A stretch of 32,334 bases of DNA from Rhodospirillaceae bacterium (GTDB lineage Bacteria; Pseudomonadota; Alphaproteobacteria; TMED109): positions 1 through 32,334 of the forward strand of contig CACMKJ010000008.1 in the NCBI GenBank assembly GCA_902614225.1, read 5' to 3'. Shown piece after piece: positions 16,714 through 26,061 of the stretch; position 1 is the stretch's first letter, and every line of letters begins with the position of its first letter. Made by a program: the position numbers and the translations under genes. Below the pieces are notes generated by a model that was given only the letters and a program-made list of their open reading frames with translations, was not told where the DNA came from and made no database searches.

Positions 16714-16751
16714 TCTTTAAAATTTAGTATATTTTATACTAAATTTAAAGA
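16714..16751. repeat. inverted repeat TCTTTAAAATTTAGTATA-TTT-TATACTAAATTTAAAGA
   Basis: Near-perfect 17-18 bp arms; at the 5' side of the minus-strand RNA, possible operator/promoter. Confidence 0.6.
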
Positions 16752-16821
16752 TAATAATTTTATTTGCTGTGTTTTATCAGAATTGATAAACTTTAAATAT
16801 TACTATAACTTTTGAGGTATC

Positions 16822-17319
16822 ATGAAATATTTAATAATTATTACTATTCTAATTCTAAATACATTTATTTATGCTGAAACTCTTTACTATAAGAAAGTAA
16901 ACTCCGCTGAAGAAGATGCAGGCTTAATGCAGGTAGAATTTCCTGATGATTGTCTAGAAATAATAGAAATTAGAAATGATAATTCTTTAGAATTTAAAAA
17001 TAATAATGTAGTAGATAAAATAGTGTCTGAATGTAATGCTTTTCTTAAAGGAAAAAAAGTAAAAAATACTTTTAAAGCTGGCTCAGATAAAATCTTAGAT
17101 ACTGGTAAAAAAGTTAAAGAAGGTTTAAAATCAGGCACAGAAAATTTTATTGACTCAGTAGCTAAAGATACAAATGTTATTATAGATGATACAGTAGAAA
17201 TAACAGATGGAATAGTTAGTGGTACTGGTAAGGTAATTAGTGGTACTATTAAGACAGGAAGTAAAATTACCTCTGGCGTATCATCATTTTTTAAGGGTAT
17301 ATTTAGTTCAGAAAATTAA
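16822..17319 (+). CDS. secreted hypothetical protein with repetitive amphipathic C-terminus
   Basis: Signal peptide; KVKEGLKSGTENFIDSV...GIVSGTGKVISGTIKTGSKITSGVSSFFKGIF. Confidence 0.7.
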   Translation: MKYLIIITILILNTFIYAETLYYKKVNSAEEDAGLMQVEFPDDCLEIIEIRNDNSLEFKNNNVVDKIVSECNAFLKGKKVKNTFKAGSDKILDTGKKVKEGLKSGTENFIDSVAKDTNVIIDDTVEITDGIVSGTGKVISGTIKTGSKITSGVSSFFKGIFSSEN

Positions 17320-17368
17320 AAAAATTTAAGCTATTTTTTATTAAATTTTTAATTATAATAATTTAAAA

Positions 17369-17548
17369 ATGATAAATATACTATTTAAAACAGCTATTAA
17401 AAAACTAGCTTTTAAGCTAGCCACAGATGAAAACCTCAGAAATAAAGTAAAGACTGGAATATCTAATGCTCAAGAATTGAATTCGCAGGGCGAGTTAATC
17501 AAATCATTGGGAAAGGCAGCAGGGCGAATTAAACGCAAACTAAAATAG
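17369..17548 (+). CDS. 59-aa basic hypothetical protein
   Basis: MINILFKTAIKKLAFKLATDENLRNKVKTGISNAQELNSQGELIKSLGKAAGRIKRKLK. Confidence 0.5.
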   Translation: MINILFKTAIKKLAFKLATDENLRNKVKTGISNAQELNSQGELIKSLGKAAGRIKRKLK

Positions 17549-17572
17549 CACAATTCATTTAGATTTAAACTT

Positions 17573-17983
17573 ATGAAGAATTTAATACTAACACTCATTC
17601 TACTACTTATTTTTTTATTTTGCTTAAATACTAAAGCCAAAGATTGGACTGAAATAACAAAAGGAGAGAATGGGCATATTTTTTTTGTTGATATGATAAA
17701 ATTAAATGAAAATAAAGGTTATATTTATTTTTGGCAATTAATTAATTATAATAAAAGAGATGAATATGGTGATATGTCTGCTAAAATTTATGTGAAGGCA
17801 GAATGTGAAGCGTTTAAGTTTAAATGGATGAAAGTATCTTATCATAAAATGTCGATGGGAAAAGATTTTGTAAAGCCAGGTAATCCATCAAAGTTAGTTT
17901 CAGGATGGCAGTTTCCTAGTATTGGCAGTACTTCCTATGCAGTATTAGACCATGTCTGTAAAAATAAAGGCGTGTTTTTATAA
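17573..17983 (+). CDS. secreted protein, surface-adhesin protein E-like
   Basis: DWTEITKGENGHIFFVDMIKLNENKGYIYFWQLINY...SYAVLDHVCK. Confidence 0.6.
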   Translation: MKNLILTLILLLIFLFCLNTKAKDWTEITKGENGHIFFVDMIKLNENKGYIYFWQLINYNKRDEYGDMSAKIYVKAECEAFKFKWMKVSYHKMSMGKDFVKPGNPSKLVSGWQFPSIGSTSYAVLDHVCKNKGVFL

Positions 17984-17998
17984 TTAAGAGCCTTTTTC

Positions 17999-18175
17999 AT
18001 GAGATATTTTTTTTATAGCCTTCTAATTATACTTTTTATTGTGACTATAATAAGGCAAGACAGTAAAATAAGAAAAGATCAGTTATGCAAAGAAGGATTA
18101 TTTTTCCAAATGATCTTTAAAAAGTGTACACCAAGAGACTTTCTCTTAAAGGAAGATGAACAAGAAAATATTTAA
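17999..18175 (+). CDS. 58-aa hypothetical membrane/secreted protein
   Basis: MRYFFYSLLIILFIVTIIRQDSKIRKDQLCKEGLFFQMIFKKCTPRDFLLKEDEQENI; below ORF-track cutoff. Confidence 0.45.
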   Translation: MRYFFYSLLIILFIVTIIRQDSKIRKDQLCKEGLFFQMIFKKCTPRDFLLKEDEQENI

Positions 18176-18215
18176 ATATTTTTTTAAATACTAAAATAAT
18201 AGATATATAGTGATT

Positions 18216-18621
18216 ATGGACTTGAGATATCTATTTTTTTAACTAACTGCAATTTATTTTTTTTCATTTTCCTTGTACTCTAATGTAGGGTATCTATTGT
18301 ATTATTTTTTATGCTGATAATAAAAAAGTCTTTAATAGGGTTGGATAAGAGTTATGAAAGAGAAAAAAATAAATGGATAAGATTAGAAAATGTAGAATTT
18401 TTAGAAAAAAATATATTTTATATTTATAAAAACTAATAAAAAAATACTTTGACAAGAATTCTAGGATTACTATTAAAATTACAAAAGTTATTAATAATTC
18501 AAGATTTTTTGATTATCAAAGTGTTGTAAGCAATGATTTTTTACAAATAGATGCTATAAAAGAAATAAGTATAAAAAATCTTCAAAAAGACTTCTATTAT
18601 ACTATAGATTATAAAGAATAA
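18216..18621 (+). pseudogene. degraded secreted-protein gene
   Basis: Signal-peptide-like MDLRYLFF*LTAIYFFSFSLYSN with in-frame stop, then frame-shifted segments ending RFFDYQSVVSNDFLQIDAIKEISIKNLQKDFYYTIDYKE*. Confidence 0.55.
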
Positions 18622-18626
18622 TATTA

Positions 18627-19478
18627 TTGAAAAGTAAAAATAAAATAAAAAATTGTTTAAAGAAACACCTTATTGATTTTGGGTTTAGATTTTTTAGTAA
18701 TTTTGATCAATATTACCTTTGGCAAGAAGACTGCTTTGAAAAAAGTAAAATTTCTACTGTGACTAAAAAAAAATATATAAGGTTTTTGGAAAAAAATTTA
18801 AATAGTAATAGTTATAGTTTGGGTGATGACTTTTATGATTTGATAGCAAAACAAAAAAAATTGATGTTAATTGCACACTCAATGAAATCAAATGAAATAC
18901 TAAATAGTGGACTATCTGTAATAAATGAACTTAAAGAAAATATAAACATTCTTGATATTGGTTGTAACTCAGGGTATTTAACTTCATTTTACGCTAAAGT
19001 ATTTTCTAATTCTAATTTTGTAGGATTTGATAAAAGCAGGAATTCTATATTACAAGCCTTTAAAATAATTAATTTTAAGCAATATAATAATCTAGTTTTA
19101 TCTCACGATTATAATATTTTAACTAAATATAAGTTCAATTTTATAACCGATACACAGTGTTTTTGTACCTTAAATAGAGAAGAGTTATCTACTATATTAG
19201 ATCTATTAAAAAAATCCTTGCATTTAAATACTAAAATAATATCTATAAGTGCCCTTAGAAATGAAGAAAATGCTGATATTTTTTTAAAATTATTTTTTAA
19301 AAAAGGATTATTTGTAGAAAGCATAACTCCATTATTTGTTGATACTTTAAACGGAATAGTTGCGTATACGAAAATAATATTTACTAAAAAAAAGAATAAC
19401 AATAATTTTAATTTAAACTTATACTTTAAAAATGTTAGAAAAAAAATTTCTATATTAAATTTAATTAATTTAAATTAA
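18627..19478 (+). CDS. class I SAM-dependent methyltransferase-like protein
   Basis: NILDIGCNSGYLTSFYAKVFSNSNFVGFDKS motif I; TTG start. Confidence 0.7.
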   Translation: MKSKNKIKNCLKKHLIDFGFRFFSNFDQYYLWQEDCFEKSKISTVTKKKYIRFLEKNLNSNSYSLGDDFYDLIAKQKKLMLIAHSMKSNEILNSGLSVINELKENINILDIGCNSGYLTSFYAKVFSNSNFVGFDKSRNSILQAFKIINFKQYNNLVLSHDYNILTKYKFNFITDTQCFCTLNREELSTILDLLKKSLHLNTKIISISALRNEENADIFLKLFFKKGLFVESITPLFVDTLNGIVAYTKIIFTKKKNNNNFNLNLYFKNVRKKISILNLINLN

Positions 19479-19497
19479 TATTTTTAGGGAGGAGAAT

Positions 19498-20109
19498 ATG
19501 AAATTTATTAAGTTTTTATTTATACTATGTATTATATTTTTAATTAGTAAAAGTTATTCAAATGAGCATGAAGGAGTACTTAGTTACTTAAAAGGATCAG
19601 ATAAGTACAGCTACTTTTATAAATTAATAAAGAAAGCTAATTATGAAAAACTTTTTATTAAAGAGTCTAAATTTAAAAAAGTATTATATATTCCTGATAA
19701 TGATGCCTTTGATAGATTACCACCAAGGCTACAGAAATATATATGGGACGAAACAGATAATGATGCTGCTAAGAAGGTTATTAAAACGCATTTATATACA
19801 GGATCAGTGAAGCAAGTTTTTAAGGATCCAAATAAAAAAGTAGTTATCGTAGAACGAATAGAGCTAAATGGCGAAAAAGTAAAGATTTATAGCAATAGTG
19901 ATCTTTTTGTTAAAGATATGGTAAATAAAAAAAAAGCAATAATAAAAGATTATACAGAAATAGTTCCTGTAAGCTGTGTTATGTATTTACAGCCTAGCTT
20001 TTCTGATGACAGATTAAGTGATTTAGAAAAAAAAGAATCTTTTGTGACAAGTTGCTGTATGTTGAGTGATCAAGAAATAGATAACTTTATGAAAGGCGAT
20101 ACTATATAG
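19498..20109 (+). CDS. secreted fasciclin (FAS1)-domain-like protein
   Basis: FYKLIKKANYEKLF...LYIPDNDAFDRLPP...IKTHLYTGSV; RBS AGGGAGGAG. Confidence 0.75.
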   Translation: MKFIKFLFILCIIFLISKSYSNEHEGVLSYLKGSDKYSYFYKLIKKANYEKLFIKESKFKKVLYIPDNDAFDRLPPRLQKYIWDETDNDAAKKVIKTHLYTGSVKQVFKDPNKKVVIVERIELNGEKVKIYSNSDLFVKDMVNKKKAIIKDYTEIVPVSCVMYLQPSFSDDRLSDLEKKESFVTSCCMLSDQEIDNFMKGDTI

Positions 20110-20500
20110 ATTTGATAAAATCCAAGTTTTTTTCAAAATTACTACCATCAAATTTTATAATTTGACTAATTTTTGGAGGATTTTCCACACTATTATAGTT
20201 TATACTAAATGCATTCTGATGGGATCTGGGTTGGTAAAAACTTTTTATTCCACAAAATTTACAAAAAAAGTGTTTGGCTTTTTTTGTGCCAAACTGGTAG
20301 CTTTTAATATTTTTTTTATTGCTAATTAGTTTGAAATCTTCATGGGGAATTATTAAGTGCAAGTATCTTAAGGGCTTACATATAGTACAGTTACATTTAA
20401 TTAGTTTTACTTTAATTTGAGAAACAAACTCAAATAATACTTTTTTGCAATGACAGCCTGCTAAGTATTTTTTTTTTACTGTATCCATTACAAATAGCAC
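20102..20500 (-). CDS. GFA-family (glutathione-dependent formaldehyde-activating-like) zinc protein
   Basis: GCHCKKVLFEF...CNCTICK...HFFCKFCGIKSFYQPRS. Confidence 0.75.
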   Translation of the reverse strand: MLFVMDTVKKKYLAGCHCKKVLFEFVSQIKVKLIKCNCTICKPLRYLHLIIPHEDFKLISNKKNIKSYQFGTKKAKHFFCKFCGIKSFYQPRSHQNAFSINYNSVENPPKISQIIKFDGSNFEKNLDFIKSI

Positions 20501-20507
20501 ATATCAT

Positions 20508-21188
20508 TTATGCATTAGTGTCTATTACATTACTTTTTTGTTTTTGTTCTATAGAGTGATAATTATAAAAATTATGATAGATAGATTCTTTCTTTATTAC
20601 TGAAATGGAACTAGGGGCATGAAGCTGTTCTTTTGTATCTTCAATTGTTGATTTTGAGGATTTAATAAAACTCCGAGCATTACCTGAACTTTCTATTAAT
20701 TTATTATTTTCCTTTAAGATAGAATTTGTAATATTTGATTCTTTTGTAGATTTAGGTTTGATTGCTACTTTATTTGTAGGCATTAGTTTATTAAGTAACC
20801 ATCCTCCTATTCCTTTTGCTAATCCCATAGGACCGCCGCCATATATGGCTCCACCAATAGCAGACTGAACAATATCTAATGATTTGCCAGTTTTATTTGC
20901 CATATTATTTAAAGTGCTGATTATAGGCAGGTGATTAATTGGATTTAATGTATTTAACAACCAAGATGAGAGGTTAGTATTGTCATTTCTATTTATATTA
21001 GATTTTTCAATATTATTTTTTTGTAAAGCAATAGTTAATTCTTGAGTAAACAATTTTCCATTTGTTACATTCATATTTTTAATTTTAGTACTTTTAATTT
21101 GGGTTGATTTGACTGTAAAATTTTGTGCTATTTTACCATTGTTTAAGTAGCGAGTGTTATACATCATTATATGGTTTTTATTTTCCAT
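20508..21188 (-). CDS. hypothetical protein 3' of motB with Gly-rich GGAIYGGGPMGLAKGIGG segment
   Basis: NPINHLPIISTLNNMANKTGKSLDIVQSAIGGAIYGGGPMGL; probable motAB operon member; start uncertain (21200/21188). Confidence 0.6.
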   Translation of the reverse strand: MENKNHIMMYNTRYLNNGKIAQNFTVKSTQIKSTKIKNMNVTNGKLFTQELTIALQKNNIEKSNINRNDNTNLSSWLLNTLNPINHLPIISTLNNMANKTGKSLDIVQSAIGGAIYGGGPMGLAKGIGGWLLNKLMPTNKVAIKPKSTKESNITNSILKENNKLIESSGNARSFIKSSKSTIEDTKEQLHAPSSISVIKKESIYHNFYNYHSIEQKQKSNVIDTNA

Positions 21189-22335
21189 AGTTAATTTCAA
21201 TTTCTATTCTTCTATTTTTACTTCTACCTTGTCTAGTTTGATTGCTTGCCACAGGCTGTGTTTCTCCTTTACTTGTAGCAATTAGTCTTTTAGCATCTAT
21301 CACATTAGTTTCTTGAAGACTTTGTACTACAGAGGCAGCTCTAGCAGCTGCTAAATCCCAGTTATCTCTATATTGCGATCCAAATAATAATGGAACATTG
21401 TCTGTATGGCCTGTAACTTTTATATTACTATTACCTTTTTTATTAACTTCTGCAATGTTAGACATAATTTTCTTTGCTGCAGGTGTTAGTTGAGCAGTCC
21501 CAGAAGGAAACGCTCCTCCAGCTCCAACTGTTACTATAACTTTATCTTCTTTTTTTTCTACAGTTACAAGACCTTGACCAATCTCTTGTTTTAAGGCTAC
21601 CTTTAACGATTCTTCTGTTAGATCAGCTTTTTCAGTCGCATCTTTAAATTCCTCTTTTTCTTTATTTTGCTTATCTAATGCTTCTTGGGCTGAGTCAAGT
21701 GCTTTGGCAACTTGCTCTAGTTTATCTTCTATACCTCCTACTAAGACATCTTTTTCTGACTTTCCAGCAGCAGATTTTGCCTTTTCAATAGCATTTAATG
21801 TTTCTTGCAATAATTGAGGCAATTCTTTTTCCTCTGCTTCTGTAGGAGTAAAGTTTAAGACAACATTTTTACCTAAAACTTGAATATCAATATCTCCTCT
21901 AGCTACTGCTTCTTCAACAGCTTTAGCCAATTCTTTAGTATCATCTTTAAAGTCTTCATCTTTATCTTTTGTTTGAAGATCTAAATTAGGTTCTTCTTCT
22001 AGTGTAGTTTTCTGCCTAACTGTTTCTTGTACTGATGGAGAAGGTGATGGACTAAAATTTAAACTTAAAATAGTAGTTCCTTTTGGTTGTTCTACAACAG
22101 GCAAAACTCTCTGAACACCGAAAGCATTTTTAAGGCTACCACTAATTTGTTTAAATTTAGGCACATTAAATTCTGCAAATGATAATATTAATACAAAAAA
22201 AGCCATTAGTAGAGTTGCCATGTCTGCAAAGGTAGACATCCAAGCAGGGGCTCCAACGGGAGGACATTTTGGGCAATCATCCTCCGTAAAAGCGTCTTCT
22301 ACTACTACTTCTTCAGCTTCTTTTGATACAGCCAT
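21178..22335 (-). CDS. motB: flagellar motor stator protein MotB
   Basis: CPPVGAPAWMSTFADMATLLMAFFVLILSF; OmpA-like C-terminus VTGHTDNVPLLFGSQYRDNWDLAAARAASV. Confidence 0.92.
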   Translation of the reverse strand: MAVSKEAEEVVVEDAFTEDDCPKCPPVGAPAWMSTFADMATLLMAFFVLILSFAEFNVPKFKQISGSLKNAFGVQRVLPVVEQPKGTTILSLNFSPSPSPSVQETVRQKTTLEEEPNLDLQTKDKDEDFKDDTKELAKAVEEAVARGDIDIQVLGKNVVLNFTPTEAEEKELPQLLQETLNAIEKAKSAAGKSEKDVLVGGIEDKLEQVAKALDSAQEALDKQNKEKEEFKDATEKADLTEESLKVALKQEIGQGLVTVEKKEDKVIVTVGAGGAFPSGTAQLTPAAKKIMSNIAEVNKKGNSNIKVTGHTDNVPLLFGSQYRDNWDLAAARAASVVQSLQETNVIDAKRLIATSKGETQPVASNQTRQGRSKNRRIEIEINYGK

Positions 22336-22347
22336 AATTACCCTTCT

Positions 22348-23121
22348 TTAATTAGCTGCAGCTGCAGCTTCAATTTTTTCTTGTTGCTTAGGTGGTAAGT
22401 TAGCTAAAAGTTGATCTTGAATATTTCTAGGACTTTCTCCTCTAGATATAGCCCTTAAAGCACTTACTATCATTTCTCTGAACACTATTTCCTTTTGTGT
22501 ATTTTGCTCTAAAGTTAATTTCATTGGTAAAAAAATTACGTTTGCTAACATAGCACCATACAAGGTAGTTAAAAGAGCAACTGCCATAGCAGGACCTATA
22601 GCTTTAGGATCAGCCATATTTCCTAGCATAGCAACCAATCCTACAAGAGTACCTATCATACCCATAGCAGGACCAATATCAATCCAGGACCCAATAACGG
22701 CATGATTAGCTTCATGTCTTTTCTTCATAGCTGCAAGTTCTAACTGTAACTGTTCATTTAGCTTAGCTTCATCTGCCCCGTCTACTAACATTTGTAAGCC
22801 TTTTTCAAAAAACTTATCCGGTACTTCTTGCCCCTCAAGTGCCATCATACCGTCTTTTCTAGCAATTGTAGCAAGTTCAGAAACTCTCGAAATTAATTCT
22901 TCAACATTTCTTTTTCCTGGCATAAATACTTTTCCCATTACTCCAAAGCTTCCTAAAAACTGAGGTAATTCACATCTATACATAACAGCAAAAAAAGTTC
23001 CTCCAAAAACAATCAACATTGAAGGCACATCTATATACATTCCTAAACCACCAGCAGAAATCATTGCTCCTGCTATCATACCCATTGCTCCTAAAAAACC
23101 TATTAATGATGCTATATCCAT
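22348..23121 (-). CDS. motA: flagellar motor stator protein MotA (PomA-like)
   Basis: ASLIGFLGAMGMIAGAM...GGTFFAVMYR...IGPAMGMIGTLVGLVAML...GPAMAVALLTTLYGAMLAN. Confidence 0.92.
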   Translation of the reverse strand: MDIASLIGFLGAMGMIAGAMISAGGLGMYIDVPSMLIVFGGTFFAVMYRCELPQFLGSFGVMGKVFMPGKRNVEELISRVSELATIARKDGMMALEGQEVPDKFFEKGLQMLVDGADEAKLNEQLQLELAAMKKRHEANHAVIGSWIDIGPAMGMIGTLVGLVAMLGNMADPKAIGPAMAVALLTTLYGAMLANVIFLPMKLTLEQNTQKEIVFREMIVSALRAISRGESPRNIQDQLLANLPPKQQEKIEAAAAAN

Positions 23122-23170
23122 ATTTGTTGACCCTCTCAGTTAACCAAATTATATTAATTAGATAAATAAT

Positions 23171-23186
23171 TGCAAGTTATAGACCA
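23171..23186 (-). promoter_or_regulatory. candidate sigma-54 promoter of motA: TGGTCTATAACTTGCA
   Basis: -24 TGG and -12 TTGCA with 10 bp between GG and GC; predicted 5'UTR about 40 nt. Confidence 0.55.
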
Positions 23187-23189
23187 TTT

Positions 23190-23699
23190 ATGATAATAAA
23201 TAAAAATAAAAAGTCTAAATATATAATATACATTATAATAATTTTAATATTTTTTTCTAGTATTAAGCTTAAGGCAAACGATGCTTTTTATGCTAAAGAT
23301 CATATTATTCATGATTTAAAACTAAATATATTATGGCTTAGGTGTAGTGTAGGACAAGTGTGGAACTTGAAAACAAATAGTTGTGACGGAAAAGCCATCA
23401 AACTAAAAATGAATCAAATTGATGAGGTTATTATTCAAGCTAATAATCAACTAGGTGGTTCGTGGAGATTGCCTACCAGAAAAGAACTGGAAAATTTAGT
23501 GTGTATGTCTTGTGATAAGGTTAAGATCAATAATAAATTTTTTCCAAATACACCATACGAACCTTTTTGGACAGGAGAAAAAAATAATTGGTCAAAAACT
23601 AAGGGTTTTTATTGGTCAGTTAACTTTTTTACTGGACATACTTTTGGAAGGTTTCCCGGCCATATTCCTAACTTTGTTAGACTTGTTAGTGAACGTTGA
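23190..23699 (+). CDS. secreted DUF1566 (Lcl_C)-like protein
   Basis: HDLKLNILWLRCSVGQVW...CDGKAI...GGSWRLPTRKELENLV...FWTGEKNN...FVRLVSER. Confidence 0.8.
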   Translation: MIINKNKKSKYIIYIIIILIFFSSIKLKANDAFYAKDHIIHDLKLNILWLRCSVGQVWNLKTNSCDGKAIKLKMNQIDEVIIQANNQLGGSWRLPTRKELENLVCMSCDKVKINNKFFPNTPYEPFWTGEKNNWSKTKGFYWSVNFFTGHTFGRFPGHIPNFVRLVSER

Positions 23700-23894
23700 T
23701 TTTTTTTTAAGATAGCTAAATAGCTTGAATAAAAAAATTAAAATACCTAACATAATTACAAGATAAGATATTTTTTCAGGATTGATAAAGGATAAATATT
23801 TCATTTTATCTGTAAATAACAAAGCAGCCAAAATCATTACCAATACAGCAATAATAAAATATCTAATAATTAAACAATTTTTACAATTATTCAT
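23616..23894 (-). CDS. small membrane protein, 3' end antisense to the DUF1566 gene
   Basis: MNNCKNCLIIRYFIIAVLVMILAALLF...; two predicted TM segments; 84-bp tail overlap. Confidence 0.5.
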   Translation of the reverse strand: MNNCKNCLIIRYFIIAVLVMILAALLFTDKMKYLSFINPEKISYLVIMLGILIFLFKLFSYLKKKSTFTNKSNKVRNMAGKPSKSMSSKKVN

Positions 23895-24078
23895 ATCTTT
23901 ATGTAATAAAGTGTAGTCATTTATCTGACCACTATAATATAAAAAAAAATAAAAAAAAATATAAATAGCTTAAATATTGAGTAATTTTGGTCAATTTTAT
24001 GACATTTTCTTATGTCAAATTAAAATTTTGCTTTTCTTTACTTAAAAGATCAAATTATTAAAAACAGAGGAGATTATT

Positions 24079-25479
24079 ATGCAATTTAACCAAAGATTAA
24101 ATATTAAACATTCACAGTCAATTGTTATGACACCTCAATTAAGGCAAGCAATTAAATTATTACAATTTTCTAATTTGGAGCTATCTAATTATATCGAGGA
24201 AGAAATAGAAAAAAATCCTTTTTTAGAAAGAAAAAACAATAATGATTTAAAACGATCAAAAGATATTCCTCTTGCTCAAGCCAATGAATCTGAGCATAGA
24301 TGGGAGCTTCCTTATAAAAATAATAATACTAATTTTCAGTATGATGATCTATCAAACATTGAGGATAGAGTAGGAGAACCCAAAAAAACTCTAAGAAATT
24401 TTTTATTAGATCAGATCTTATTAGAAATTCCTGATGGTGCAGAAAGAAAAGTAGCTTTATTATTTTTAGATATCATTGAGCCAACTGGATGGATTAATAT
24501 TGATATAGATAAATTTTTAGTAAAAAACAATATAAAAAAAGATACAACCTTAAATGTATTACAAAAACTTCAAAAACTTGAACCTTGTGGTGTTTTTGCT
24601 AGAGATTTAGGCGAATGTTTACGTATTCAACTAGAAGAAAAAAAGTTACTAAATGAAGCTAATATTAAACTTACAGAAAATTTAAGCTTACTAGCAAAAG
24701 GAGAAATAAAAAAGTTATGCAAAATTACAGGTTTAAATGAACACAATTTATCTGTTGAAATAAATAATATTAAAAAATTAAATCCAAAACCAGCAGAAGA
24801 GTTCTCTGACAGTGACTTCAGGATAGAGCCTCCAGATGTTATGATTAATAGCACAGAAAAAGGTTGGAAAGTGGAATTAAATAAATCAACTTTACCTACA
24901 TTATTTGTTCAAGAAGATTTTGCTGAAGAAGTAAAAAAAAGCAATAAGACAGATAATGATAAGAAGTTTGTTAATGAGTCAGTTAACTCAGCACGTTGGC
25001 TTTTGAGAGCAGTAGAACAGAGAAATTCAACTACTTTGAAAATAGCTGTAGAGATTTTAAAAAAGCAAAAAGCATTTTTTAAGTATGGCCCAGGTCATTT
25101 AAAACCTTTAGTTTTAAGAGATGTAGCTGAAGCAGTCAGTATGCATGAAAGTACTGTAAGTAGAGTAACACGCTCTAAATTGTTACAAACACCGTGGGGT
25201 ATCTTTCAAATGAAAGATTTTTTTAGTAGTTCTTTAGGAGATACTGATCAAGAGGCACATGCTGCAAAAACAGTTAGAAATATATTGCAAGAAATAATAA
25301 AAAATGAAAAAGATTCAAAACCTTATAGTGATGAAGAAATTTCTAAAGTTTTTAAAGATAAAGGTATTAATGTAGCAAGAAGAACAGTAGCAAAATACAG
25401 AGAAATGTTAAATATTCCTTCTTCAGCTGAGCGAAAAAGACTTATGAGATTAAATAAGGTTATAAATATAGAAAAATAA
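24079..25479 (+). CDS. rpoN: RNA polymerase sigma-54 factor RpoN
   Basis: N-terminal QSIVMTPQLRQAIKLLQFSNLELSNYIEEEIEKNPFLE; C-terminal RPON box ARRTVAKYREMLNIPSSAERKR. Confidence 0.97.
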   Translation: MQFNQRLNIKHSQSIVMTPQLRQAIKLLQFSNLELSNYIEEEIEKNPFLERKNNNDLKRSKDIPLAQANESEHRWELPYKNNNTNFQYDDLSNIEDRVGEPKKTLRNFLLDQILLEIPDGAERKVALLFLDIIEPTGWINIDIDKFLVKNNIKKDTTLNVLQKLQKLEPCGVFARDLGECLRIQLEEKKLLNEANIKLTENLSLLAKGEIKKLCKITGLNEHNLSVEINNIKKLNPKPAEEFSDSDFRIEPPDVMINSTEKGWKVELNKSTLPTLFVQEDFAEEVKKSNKTDNDKKFVNESVNSARWLLRAVEQRNSTTLKIAVEILKKQKAFFKYGPGHLKPLVLRDVAEAVSMHESTVSRVTRSKLLQTPWGIFQMKDFFSSSLGDTDQEAHAAKTVRNILQEIIKNEKDSKPYSDEEISKVFKDKGINVARRTVAKYREMLNIPSSAERKRLMRLNKVINIEK

Positions 25480-25494
25480 TATTATAACTAATTC

Positions 25495-25701
25495 TTATTT
25501 TAGTGATCTAGAGCATAAGCTCTCAATTATTTTCTGCTCACTCATAGAAGGCATAGGGTCATAAATATAGTTACCTAACGGAATTAACTTTTCTTTTTCC
25601 AAATTATCATTGTCATCATAAAACCCAACTTCTACTGCGAAATTTTTTTGATAAAGCTGTTCTAATTTATTTTTTAAATTTTGATAAACTGTTTCTGACA
25701 T
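25495..25701 (-). CDS. hypothetical 68-aa acidic protein
   Basis: ORF convergent with rpoN. Confidence 0.5.
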   Translation of the reverse strand: MSETVYQNLKNKLEQLYQKNFAVEVGFYDDNDNLEKEKLIPLGNYIYDPMPSMSEQKIIESLCSRSLK

Positions 25702-25751
25702 ATTTTGCTCCTATATTGTTAGTTATAGTTGCAATCTTCTTGCCAAATATT

Positions 25752-26060
25752 TTATTTAGCCATTTTTAGTAAATCCACCGTTAAAGCTGTAAACTCCTTT
25801 GAAGTAAATATTTTTTTTATTAAAGTTTCTTTTGGTATAACAAGTACTTCACTTTTGTTTTCTGAAACTACAGTATTTTTCCATTTTTTTTCTTTTAGAT
25901 TATCAACAATACCAAAAACCTCACCGCTGCAAATATGTTTTAATATAGTAGAACCGTTTGAGTTTAAAACATTAGCTTTACCCTTTATTAATATAAAAAA
26001 GTTTATTATAGGATGTCCGCGTTTTATTATGGCTTCATTATGAAAAAATATTTTTTTCAA
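25752..26060 (-). CDS. single cyclic-nucleotide-binding-like domain protein
   Basis: IIKRGHPIINFFILIKGKANVLNSNGSTILKHICSGEVFGIVDNL. Confidence 0.65.
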   Translation of the reverse strand: MKKIFFHNEAIIKRGHPIINFFILIKGKANVLNSNGSTILKHICSGEVFGIVDNLKEKKWKNTVVSENKSEVLVIPKETLIKKIFTSKEFTALTVDLLKMAK

Positions 26061-26061
26061 T

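Noticed and set aside
16887-17138. Minus-strand ORF (83 aa)
   Set aside because: Antisense to the secreted protein at 16822-17319.
19109-19402. Minus-strand ORF (97 aa)
   Set aside because: Antisense to the methyltransferase-like gene.
23512-23715. Plus-strand ORF (67 aa)
   Set aside because: Alternative frame of the DUF1566-like gene.
24627-24854. Minus-strand ORF (75 aa)
   Set aside because: Antisense to rpoN.
25729-26043. Plus-strand ORF (104 aa)
   Set aside because: Antisense to the CNBD-like gene, which has recognisable motifs.
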